From: Lytechinus variegatus
Taxonomy: Eukaryota; Echinodermata; Echinoidea; Temnopleuroida; Toxopneustidae
DNA length: 64,000 bases
Direction of reading: 5' to 3'
Assembly (NCBI RefSeq): GCF_018143015.1
Contig: NC_054747.1
Span: 30,994,733-31,058,732, forward strand
Shown here: positions 1 to 12,300 of the stretch, in pieces
Layout of the letters: each line of letters starts with the position of its first letter
Position numbering within the stretch: position 1 is the first letter of the stretch
Translations under genes and position numbers: made by a program
The notes under the pieces: model-generated
Database searches by the model: none
Told to the model about the DNA's origin: nothing
The model's input: the letters and a program-made list of their open reading frames with translations, nothing else

Positions 1-260
1 GATTTCCAAGATCATCAAGAAAGGTTCCAAAAACCTCAAAAGTGACAGAACTTAATTTGACTAAAATTAAATGAAAATCATATCATGTTCAAGGTGAGAA
101 TCTGCTCTATTCTATTCTGTTTTGATAGATCACCTAGTTGACGCGTTTGGGAGATATCTTAGCAAATCCCTCAAAAACGGCGTATTTTCTATGATTCTCC
201 ATAGGGAAATAATTTAACACGCTACGCACTGCAAAAAAGGAGCGCAAACAAATTGATATG

Positions 261-326
261 CTTTCCTTTTCCCCTTTCCTCTTTTTTTCTTTTCCTTTCT
301 TTCTTTCTTTCTTTCTTTCTTTCTCC
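261..326. repeat. CTTT/pyrimidine microsatellite
   Basis: A pure pyrimidine tract ending in about seven CTTT units (295-324). It is simple sequence, and the open frames through it on both strands (Phe/Ser-rich or Lys/Glu-rich) are artefacts. Confidence 0.9.
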
Positions 327-1354
327 CCTATATTTTCATTTTTCCCGTTTTTAAAAATAATTTTCCCGATGATCACTCCGCCGGGGGTGGGGCAGCTTGC
401 CACCCTGCCCCCCCCGCCTGTTACGCATGCACTGGGCGAGAGTGTGACACACGGGGTGACACAATCGACTCTCATCACCCGTAGTGTGCGTAAATATATT
501 CTCTTTTGCGAAAATATGTCATAACTAATTTATATTACATCCTATTTAATTCGATGAAAGTTTCAAAATTATGATTGTTCTCTATCTCTGAGTTTATTTT
601 GATAAAAGTAGCCAATATTTATTTTAGGATGAAGTCGTTTGTTATCATGGTTATTAGCTATTTTTATTATTTCATTTTGACTTTTTCCGTTACGCTTTTT
701 TTCCTTTTATTTTCCTTTTCCATTTGTTTTTTAGGCGCTTGATTTTTTTTTTTTGGGGGGGGGATTGATTCTTGTTGAGCTCGTTGATATTTCTAAAGCT
801 GCAAGTGGCGTTCCATAAACATTTGTTACGGCGTCGTCACCACTTCACTGAAAATATTTTAACAAGAATCTAAAAAGGTAACGTAGGAATCGACGATTTT
901 ATCACGCTGTATATATATTGAAAGTATAAATTTTGAATAGAAAATATATAAATGGATTGTTTATTATTTGAATACCTTCAAAATCCCGTCTGATTTCCAC
1001 AAAACTTCCATTATCTCCCTGCATTAATACCGGAAGTAAATTTGGAATTGGATGATTATAATATCAGCACAACAGAAATCTGTGCGACGAACGGCACCGC
1101 GGTATTCACCTCGCCTGACCCGCTGGCGTAGGCAGACTATCTCACCGGCCCCGTTACCACCGCAGTTCCTTTTGGGGATTTGCATTTGGCTATGGCTTGC
1201 GGAGGTCGCGGATAATTTAATCTCACTAAATTTTAAGGGAACTCTGATCTTGGTCATGTTGGTATTCGTATGACTATGAAACTTATTATAAAAAAAGAAA
1301 TAATTAAGAACTAGGCCTAACTTTACTTCTCTTTAGAGTAAACTCAGTCATGTC

Positions 1355-2460
1355 TAGACCAAAAGCTTCAGTCTCTGTATTTTGGTTGTTCCGCTGAACT
1401 GCGTTGGCTCACTCACCAATACATAGACTGAAAAGCTTGGAGGCCCGTACGTACAGACAACGTATTTTAGCAGTAACGTTAGATCGAACAGCGGGAACCC
1501 GATTTTCCGATCGTTTTTTTGTACATAAAATGTCATATTATGAAAAAGAAATCACATCCATATTTACGAAAAAATGTTTAAAATTCAGAAATATCGTACC
1601 TTAGACCTCAGTTACCGCTAATTCTTTTGAAATGATGATCGAAACATCGTCATCTTCGATCCTTTCGTTGGTCAAGGTAAGTTGCCATCTTGGATGACGT
1701 CATCATTACAGACGTATTTACCAGTCGCTACCTATCGCGATTTGTGCCGCTGCTTTGCGCTGCGCTTGGACATATTGATGTGCGTGCGTTCGGAACTTGT
1801 CGCTCGCATTGATTGGCCAAGATATCGAAAATTTAATCGGAAAGCCTTGATAAAAGCACAACTCGTTGACGGCTGCCATATTTTCCTCTCCGGCAGAAAG
1901 TAAAAAAATAAGGAATAACCCGGGGAATAACTCATCGGTAACGTATATTTTCAAAATATTATAAAATGTATATGATATCAATAGAAAGATTAGAGTCGTA
2001 CGAAAATAGAGGATCTTCGTCCAAGATAATATAATGTCATTTAGAATCTAAAAGAAGTAACAAATCTGGACAAAACCCGTCCGCCGAATTGTCGGACCAG
2101 ATTACACATGAAGGCTCGTACTGACACATTGCCGTCGGTAAATGGGGATTGTAGTAAAATGTCAGAAATTGTTGAATAAATCCCCAGAAACGACGGTTAT
2201 TCCTGTCTAGTCATGTCAGTTAGGCCCTACTACTAGATCTAAACTAAAGTAAAGTAAAGACTAAAGAAAAAAAGAATTAAAATCATTCTTTCTGACTTAG
2301 ATTATTTTCAGTTAGACTTCCAAGTTCCATAACGTTAGAGAGGAATAACCATCGTTTCAGGAGAATCATCAATTTCTGACATTTTACTGAGTGGAGCCAA
2401 CGTAGTTAAGTGGAACATATTACAGAGAGTCAGAGACTGAAGCTTTTGGTCTCATCCTCG
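1355..2460. mobile_element. 1.1 kb inverted-repeat element, probable non-autonomous DNA transposon
   Basis: GACCAAAAGCTTCAGTCTCTG near 1358 reappears inverted near 2431-2452. The similarity continues inward for roughly 70 bp, through a GTTCCNCTGAACTGCGTTGGCTC-like stretch with mismatches. The interior has no long open frame. The outer limits are approximate and no clear target-site duplication was found. Confidence 0.5.
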
Positions 2461-3316
2461 CTAGATCTACATGTATGCCTAGATCTAGATGGACAGTCTA
2501 TCATATGCCTAGTGTTTGGAAGATTATGCCGGTCGCCCAGCCCGAGGCCGACATTAGCCTAGCCAGGAGGCTCCTATAAAAGTCATTCACAAACTTGTGC
2601 TTACTCTCCACAGAGCCAGGGCATGTGCCTTGTCTTGATCATGTCAAAATTATGTTTGTGTATCAGCTGGGCGAAAATGAAAGTTTTACCCTCTGAATTT
2701 CCACTTTCCCGATCATGAATCCAGCCGGTATTCATGCAACAACAACAAAAAAAAACTGTCACTTTAATCTGTTTACTTTCAAAACTTTTAATTCTTTCGT
2801 TAATAAATACTTTCTTAATAATTTAAACACAAAGGATTTAGAAAAGATGGGGTACGACTCACCACTATTTACTGTGGCAGCTGTAATTAGCTGATTTTAG
2901 CAGGCCATCGCATTTGCAATCAATTACGGTGTCATAAACATTGAAATTTAAAAGGAAAACTCTTTCTAATTAAAAATGTTGATTTTTTCAAATGAAGAGT
3001 CAGCTGTGTAAGAAGTTGGTTGTGAGGTCTAATCAATTAATTGAAATCATATTTTTGAAAATCATTCTCTCTGACATGGTGGAAGAAAAGAAGAAATATC
3101 TGCAATGTACAAACAAATAGGTAGCTTGCATAGACAGCTTAAATGTCTGTCACTGGATGCTTATTCTTCTTTTCCCCCATTTAATGAGAACCATTAAATC
3201 ACTCTTGACTTTTATTACATGTATGAATTCTACAATACAATTTTTGAAATTTTTTGTCTCTTCCAGAAATATTTTCAAACTTTGCAAGCTCCTAAGCGAC
3301 TTTGATCAGTTTCATC

Positions 3317-3377
3317 ATGAATCTATCTAAGGTATCAGATGAAGAAAAACTCTCCCTCTGCAGAAAATACTTCATTG
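3317..3377 (+). CDS. psenen: psenen coding exon 1
   Basis: Sixty-one coding nucleotides encode residues 1-20 (MNLSKVSDEEKLSLCRKYFI) plus one base of codon 21. The donor is GTAAGA at 3378. The N-terminus aligns with vertebrate PEN-2 (MNLERVSNEEKLNLCRKYY), which fixes the start codon. Confidence 0.93.
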
Positions 3378-6300
3378 GTAAGATCACATTTAATTATTCT
3401 AATTTCCTAGCCCTTTTCATAATTTTCTTATCAGTTGTCAGTTAAAGGGATACTTCAGACTGAAAATTGGTTGATCTGAACAAGTAACATTGAATGAGAT
3501 TTATAAAGACTTGTTTGATTTTAGTAAAAAAAAGGAATAAAAATAAGTAAACAAACCTCGCCACTTCCCCCAAAATGGAATACCGGTACTTCAAATTTTA
3601 GAGCCCCCTTTTTTTATGCATGCTTGATTATATTCATTCCTTCAGAAATGAGTGATGGAACAGGTACTCTTATTTTAGCAACAACAATCCCATAAATCTG
3701 AATATTAATCAATTTTAAATCCTGCTAGAAATCCACAATTTGTAAAAATCAAATTTGCCATTAAATTTTGTCCATTGTTAATTTTTAACTTTCCTTTCTG
3801 AAATGTAAATTTTTTATTTTTTGTGTGTATGCAGGTGGAATATTTGCCCTCCCATTTCTCTGGTTGGTGAACACAGTTTGGTTTTTCAGGGAAGCATTCT
3901 TCCGCTCGGCCTTTGAACAACAGAAGAAAATACGCACATGTAAGTCATGTTACAATTTTTGAGAGCCAAAGAAAGCCCACTGAACCGAAACATGGTGACT
4001 AGTTGACTAGTTTTTGTCTTTTGGAAGTGCAATCAGTCGATTTTCTAATAAGATGAAAAATACATTATATTTCAAAATAAAATTGTTGTATTATTATTAT
4101 GATTATAGTTTATTTCAAGTTGTATCTCGTAGCCAGTGGCTGAATTATTCACAATTACATTAAGATACCAACATGGTCATGATAATAGGCATATATATAT
4201 CATTAAAATATACAATAAAATGTCTTGTGAATAATGAAATTCATCAAATAATTCAAATTCTATCACTTTTTTTATTCTTTGATGGATTTTCCTCAGACCT
4301 TCACCTATATATTTTTTCTGCTATATTTGCAATAAACTTTTTGTCAGGGTGAACTTCACCTTTAACATATTCTTTTTCTTATTGTACATTTAATTGTTTT
4401 TGGATCATTCTGGGAAAGCACAGTACATACTACATGTACATGTACACAGATCATAATAATAGGTATTTTTTGTTCTGGTATAAGTTGCTTGAAATGGGCC
4501 AAATGCCATTGGCTATGCATGAGACTTGTTCCAAAGGGCATAACCTATGGTTTTATTGATGTGAGCAGAGATGTTAATAGTGGAACCCTTATAAAAAAAA
4601 TTGAATGGTATACCATTGACTACCATTTATCATACACCATTGATATACCATTGGAATACCATTCGCACAGCACCCACCATACACCAATGGTATACCATTC
4701 AAGCCTCAATGGTATACCATTCAAACTAATTTAAATAATTCGGACGTTACTATTACCATATTCATGAGCACCATTTACCATTCATATACCATTGATCAAA
4801 CACCATTCACCATTGATCTACCATATGGCCACTATAGACAGGTTTACCATTGACCACCATTCACCATTCAGCCACCATTCACTGGCCTACCATTTACCAT
4901 TCAGCCACCATTCACTGGACACCATTGGCCTACCAATTGCCTTTCACCATACACCATTCGCCTACCATTGACCATACACCATTCATGTACCATTCACCAT
5001 CCGCGTACCATACACTGTACACCATTCGCGTACCATTCACCGTACACCATTTGCGTACCATTCAACGTACACCATTCGTGTACCATTCATCGCTCACCAT
5101 TCAACTACCATTCGCCGTACACCATACACCGTTCACCATTGATTGACCATTCACTTTACACCATTCTACCATATACCGTACACCATTGACCTACCATTTA
5201 CAGTACACCATTGGCCTACCATACACCATACTACTATTCACTGTACACCGTAGGCTTACCATACACCATACAACATTGGCTTACCATACACTGTACACCA
5301 TTGACCTACCATTTACCATACAATACTGTCATACCATACACTCTATACTATTAGTCAATCATTCAAATAACACCATATACCACTATACACTATAGACCAC
5401 AAGTGTACATTCAATGGTAGACCAATGGTAGACAGTAGAACAAAGATTTGCAATGTATAGTCAGCCAATAAAGTACAGTGAATGGTAGACCAATGGTGTA
5501 CAGCATATATCTGGGGTTAATGGTAGGCTTAATAATGGAATAAGTATACACAAGAAAAAAAATGAAAGCAGTTATTTCAAGAACGTCATTAAAATGTTTT
5601 TACTATAAGAAGTTTAAGTACAGCATAAATGGCACAGAGTATTCACAAGTATAGACTTTATAATTAAAGCACATAAGTTATTAATATATATGACTTAGCT
5701 ACTCGTTGATATCTCTGTCAATCTTGTTATGAAAAAATAAACATGTATCAAGACAGATCGAGTTTGATTGAAAAACACAACAAATGAAGACTAACATTTC
5801 CAAGAATAAACCTGTTCTCTCTTATTGCTTTTTACATGGATTGAGTACTTGGCAAAACCACTGTTCTGCATACAAATCTGATACTTGATGTTAAATCTGT
5901 TGTGTGAATTGCTTTCAACAATATTAATAAACATTTTTTTACTAATAAGTTCAAGTACAAAAGAGTATTGACAGGAATGGTATAAAAGCACCATATTATG
6001 AATACATGTGACTGCGCGACACTACAAGAGATCAATGATTGCACTCCACATAGGTATTATGTTAATCTTCCTATAAACGAATTTACATGCAAGACAGAAT
6101 TTGGACAACAAACTAATGAACACCAAATTTCGAAGATTAAACTCAAAATGTGCGATAGCCTTCACATGGCCAAATGAATAAAGGGTACCACACCTAGAAG
6201 AAATGAAATATCCCCAAAAGGGGGGGAAATAGTACCCCGTCCCCCAAATTGTTCTTTTTTTTCTTTTCACCTAAAAAGATATATCAATGGCGTGTTTCTA

Positions 6301-9300
6301 CAAAGAATTGTTAAAAAGTATTACCCGCCTAAGTATCCAGAATCCTGGATAAGTTTCCTGTAGAAATAGACGCGATGCGGTTAATTGATTAATTGCATCG
6401 CGCAAAATATGGTTTCACATAACCATCTTTGAGAGGTGGTTATTGCCATGTTAATCCGTTTAACTTTTCTGTAAACATGGGGCAAAATAGCATTCATGTC
6501 TGGCTTAAGTGCTTGAACCCAGAAGTGCGATCTCACAGTATACATATATTCTGGCCTGTTTAATCTCGCCAGCTGATCGCGAAACATGTATACCTGCTAC
6601 AATGAGTGAGATGTACCATGAATTTTGAAAATTTTCCTAACGAGATGCAATTTTTGACATACCAAAATGCAATGTGATGTTATACATGTGTAGTTTGAAT
6701 TTTCCGATTTCTGCCGTATTTGCGAAGCGATATGCAAGTTAATCAGATTATTTGGTCTGTAGAAACAGCTTGGTTTAAGAGCGATAAGGTTATTCGAGTC
6801 CGGAAAAGATAAACTGTTTTTAATGATTTACTGTAGAAACACGCCAAAAGTTTATCATAAATACAATAAAGATAAATTAAGAAATAAATAATATATCACA
6901 CATAGAAAGAAAATATAATGAAAATAGGGAAAGAAAATTATTCAATTTGGAACACTAAAAAACAAAAAAAATAGAGACCTCTTTTTGCAAAATATATAGA
7001 AAATAATATATACAAGATACCCACTTATTTCTTTTCTGTCTAATTTTGCTGTGCTGAATCAGATGAATAACTCAACTATGTGTGAGAAATAATATGATTA
7101 TTGTCTTACACAGAATCAGTAGTCAATTGTAAGTTTTTACAACCTAGCTTGGACAAAATTTGAATTCATATAATACAAAAAATATATAAATTGTGATTTT
7201 GTATATTCATGAGGACTTGAAGAGAACAGTTTTACCAAAAAATAACAACTTTAATTCGTCATAACTTCGTTAATCCTCAACAAATTTTGATGAAATTTTC
7301 AGTGCTTTTTGTTTGTCTGATGTACACTTTGAATTGTATCACATAACTTTCAGTCTCGAGTACCTCTAGCCCTTCAATCAAATGGGTTGGACGACCGGTT
7401 ACATTTTACACATAAAATAGTTATAAGGAGAATGAAGGGGACCATAGAAAGAAAGCATGAGAAAATGGGAGATTTTGGTAGGGAGAGAATGAATCAGAAA
7501 AGCATCATGCTGAAAATTTCATTAACATCTAATAATAACAAAGTTATTGAATTCGAAATTTTAACAATATTTTGGTAAAAATTAACCTAATGTACACATG
7601 ATCGTCAGGAATATTTGCTAGGCTTATTGTATAAAATGAAATCATAATTATTTAATATTTTCATACATGTGTGTATGATATGTCCCAAGTATCATATCAT
7701 TATTTCCAGCAATGCATATCTTCACATTAAAGGTCAAGTCCACCACAGAAAAGGTTGTTTTGAATCAACAGAGAAAAATCAGGCAAGCATCATGCAAAAT
7801 ATTTCATCAAAATCGGATGCAAAATAAGAAAGTTATGACATTTTGAAATTTCGCTTATATTTCACAAAATAGTTATATGCACAATTTACCCACATGCATA
7901 TGAGAGAATCGATGATGTCCCTCACTTTTTGTTTTGTTTTTCATTGTTTGAATTCTACAATATTTCAAATTTTACAGATTTGACAATAAGGACCAACTGG
8001 ACTGAACCAAATAATGTTAAGCAATGGTAACTCCACATGTTCAGTGAGAAATAAAACTTTATTTCATAGGTCAATGGGGAGAAAATTATATTTCATATTT
8101 AAAAAAACAAAAGAAAAGTGAATGAGTGATGTCATCAGTTCCCTCATTTGCATACCGACCAGGATATGCATATAACTATTAAGTGAAATTGAGTGAAACT
8201 TAAAAATGTCATACCTTTCTTATTTTTCATCCGATTTTTATGTTTGATTTTTCTCTTTTTAATCAAATCAACTTTTTGTTAGGGTGGACATGTCTTTGAA
8301 ATAAATTTTCACTCCATTTTTTGTAGTTCTCGGAGGACAAAGTGTAAATAAGCACGACTTCTTGTAATAAAATACAAAAGAACAAGTGGGGATATAACAT
8401 CAGCTTGGGTACGTCGTGGTCTAGTGGTTCTGACTCTCACCTTACAAACAGAGGGTCATGAATTTGAGTCCTAGCCATGGTGTGTTTTCCTTCAGCCCAA
8501 AATTTATCCGCACTGTGCTGCACTAGACCCAGGTGAAGTGAATGGGTACCCGGCAGGATCAATTCCTTGAAGCTGTAATAAGAAATATTGGATGAAAACA
8601 ATGCAAAGGACAGTATATTAGCTAAGGGTTCAAAACATCAATGCTTGTCGTGTGTGTAAGCTTTCTTTAGAAGTTCATATATTTTTTTAAATATCGAGAA
8701 ATTTGCAGTATACACTACCATTCAATTGAATGGTACCAATTAACAAATATCAACAAAACATTTTGTAAAATATGATAAATAAATTTATGTTTAACCATAG
8801 ATGGGAAGAAAATAACCTATTATCTCATGGGAGGCCCCAATGATGACAAATACCACAACAAATGAATACCTGAGGACAAAGTGTCCACCCCTCCCCCTCA
8901 GCCAACATACTGATTTTTTTTTCAGCTATGCCACTGCAGGAATACAATCTGTTTTATCTCATGAAGCTTTGCAATTTTTCCTACTGAAGAAAATTCTTAC
9001 ACACATACCTTTCATAAACTCCATTCTTTTCTTGTACACGGCACGTTTTCTGTGTTCAACACCCGTCGTGTCACTCCCAGATAAGGCTGGACCATTAACC
9101 TTATCATCCAGTGTATCCGTCGTCCAAACTTTGAAAATGAAATAAAATCAATTTGAGTGTTGTAAAATCTGCATGTATGTGCAGAATGCAGATACAAGCA
9201 AAAATAGAATACTAATATAGTAAAAGAAAAAGAATGATCTTAGAACTTTAATTTTAGAGATATTTTTCATGGATCTCTGATTACCAGCCCAGAATTCAGG

Positions 9301-12300
9301 AAAACAATAAGGAAATGTGATATTGTTCAGCTTAGTTCAGACAAGGCTGTATTATAACTATGCATGCTTTATACTAGTAATAGCTATGTCATCTGAAATC
9401 AAATTTCCAGAGCAGCAATTTTCAAAAGGAGGGTAATCGATGACATAAATTCCATTTCCCTGGTATTGACAATCGCAGAAGCGGATCCAAGTGGGCACAT
9501 TTGACCTGGGGTCCGTTGTATATTTAGAGTTGCAATAAATCGCAACTCTAAATATCATGCGCAACTTGATTTTCAACCAATCAACAGCGCGCATTTGGGA
9601 CTTGCGATTGATTTTTTACCTGCGTTTAAACGCAACTCTTTCTGCAATGGACCCCTGTGCCCCCACCTTGAGAGCAAGATAAAAATGTGGCTTTCTTACA
9701 CAAGTGTTCACCCCCCCCTCGATAGTTACAGCAAATATTTATATTGAAAATATTGTCTCATACAAGAGGATCTCTTTTTTGGTTTGCTTGTTATTTAAAG
9801 TTTCCTTGGGGAAAATCTGCCCCACTACCCCCTTTGAGAAATCATGGATCCGTTCATGGACAATCATATGCCAGTGGATGAATTCCAGACATTGTTTTAG
9901 GCAAGTTTTGATCAGTAAATAAATAAAAACAGATAAAATGTGATCACAGGACAAACTTAAAAAAAGGATAAAATTTACTTTAAAAATTGATATGCCTAGC
10001 CCCATGAAAAGATCTAATAATACCCTCCCGCATTAATGCTTCACAAGTTTCACACCAGCCAACTGCGAGCAAAACTCCCCACCAGAAATTGTCTACACAC
10101 ATTTTGAGGTCAATACACAATATGCCCACCACTTTTCAAAATATTGCGGATCGCTTGGATTTGCCGTCATGTTGATATGGACCGAAGTTATGCGACCAAA
10201 AGATTCGCATGCGGCATGTTGGCTGTTTGTTCGCCACATGTAAGCATCATTTGTTCGCTAACTTCAGTCCCAATAAACATTACAGCGAATCCAAGCAATC
10301 CGCGAAGTGATGTCTACGGATTAGATCAACGCGTCGAGATCGAAGACTAAATACAGCCGTTCCAGATATTTTGAAAAGCGGTGGTATTAACATCGAAATG
10401 TGACTGAGAGACCTGTCATGACATTTGGGAACAAATTTTGGTGATGAGGTATGCTGGTAATCGGCCGGTGCAAAACTGCATTAGCGCCACTGCATAATTA
10501 TTGCAGCCTCTGTAGAAAAATTGAATAGGAATCGTTTGTCACTCTGTCCAGTCACAGTTCCACACACAAAGTGCTCATTTCACCATATGTGCCATGAGTG
10601 GTACAGTGTAACTTTATAGGGGCTGCGTAGCCTTTATCATTTTTTAAACTTTAGGACCCCTTCCATGTTTCACCTCCATTTTATCTCATTTACCAACATC
10701 TATCAACAACAACAAATTATAGGCCTAATTCCAAAACATTATTTGTCGGCAAGTTTTCAATTTCAGTGAATTAACGTTGTGCAGTGTTTCACAATTAACG
10801 CTTTGACAGTCTTGACATTAGATTAACAAATCATTCATTCATGAATTCAACGTATTCAGAGATGGTTTTTGTAAAACATTGACAATAAACATCAGGCAAT
10901 ATGAGCGAATTACTAATCTATTCAATGCTCGCCGAGCTAAACTCAGCCAACACAAAGCATAAGCACTCCCTATCGTCATAGCCACGTCCCGGCCAGTAGA
11001 GCAGCGGCCAGCGCCAACGGGGCAATGGCGGTGGCAGTGCAGTGGTCGTGGCAGTACACCGACATCTAACATTTGAGACAATTTGAGAAATAAATCAAAG
11101 AAAATTGTATAGAACTTACTTTTAGCCTTCTACAAATGACTTTGAAGTCGCTGTCCGAATCTGACCCGTGTTCCTTTAGTTTTTGATGAATTATCGACGG
11201 ACTTATCAACAGCAAAACGGCGGTCCGGTAGATGGAGTTTTCTTTTTCAAATCTTGCAATTGGCGGTTAGACGTGCGCGCGCGCGTGCGTGCGTGCGATA
11301 GAGCTAGCTAGCAAGCAGCCAAGTGGCCCTGCTTGCCAACGCATATGGGGGGGGGGGAGGGGGTGAAGGGGTGAATTAAAACCACATTAGGGGTGTCTTC
11401 TTTTTCCTCTCGATTGGTTCTGGGTTGGAAACCATGATGGCGTGAGTGCCACTGTTTTCCTTGGATCTTGGAATCTATGATGAAAAAGTTTTCGATCCCT
11501 TCACTTTTTTTTCCTGTTCTCTCTCTTATATTTTCTTTTTTATTTTCGCTGTCTTTTTTTCTTTTCTGTTAATTTTTCTTTTCTTCTTTGCCTTTTTTCT
11601 TTTCTTGTTTTTTCCCCTTTATATATATTATTTAATCACTCCTCTTCCCTTTTAATTTGCTTTTGTAATGATTGAAATTGAGATTTCATTCAGTAGATTT
11701 CTTTTCTGTTACATTGTTCTATACCCTGTATGGCGGCAGGGAATTTTGATAGGGGTGAGGGAGCAAGACCATGTGGATAAATCATTTCAATCAAGTATAA
11801 TGACCGGCCTATAGAATAGCTCTCCTCTTTATGAACGCCGTCCACAAGTGGGAAAGAATATTTAGGGCCTAAAAAATAGAATTAGAATTTTTAAAATATC
11901 ATTTGTAAAAAAAGAGAGAAATAATTCATGATTGGAAGCAGCTATAATAGCGTACAAATGGGTTCAGAGGGGGTTTTGACGTTGCAGACAGACCAAATCA
12001 GGGTTTGCGAATGGGAATTTAATAGAGGTTAGGGGACCAAGACAACCAACAGTGAATTCATTTTGAGCAAAATATGGGGCATTGCAAGAAACTTGCAATC
12101 GAAGCAATCGAACGCAAATCAATTTCAGACTCCAAAATCATGAGAGTCATACTTTTCATTGCAAACTTGCAACTGATCCATAAAAAAATCCAAATTGATA
12201 TGTTCTATAGATAAACTTAATGTATCATCACCTGTAAATTTGCATCTGATCGAATTTTGGGATTGATTGCCAATATCTTCTTGGAACACTCAATATATAG

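Larger units (their letters stand above)
1..3316. other. intergenic region upstream of psenen
   Basis: No coding region is supportable here. The stretch holds a pyrimidine/CTTT microsatellite (261-326), C- and G-homopolymers (407-416, 760-771) and an inverted-repeat element at 1355-2460. The short open frames at 134-524 are low-complexity translations of the CTTT tract. The psenen promoter should lie in the last few hundred bases, but I see no convincing TATA box close to the start codon. Confidence 0.6.

Noticed and set aside
258-524. Open frames on both strands over the CTTT tract
   Set aside because: They are low-complexity translations (Phe/Ser or Lys/Glu runs) with no splice or family support.
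4850-5395. Overlapping + strand open frames rich in His, Tyr, Thr and Pro
   Set aside because: They follow the ~10 bp satellite period in several frames at once, so they reflect the repeat and not a gene.
8408-8480. Possible tRNA gene
   Set aside because: A and B boxes are present but the B box is degenerate, the acceptor stem does not pair convincingly, and a SINE-type body follows.
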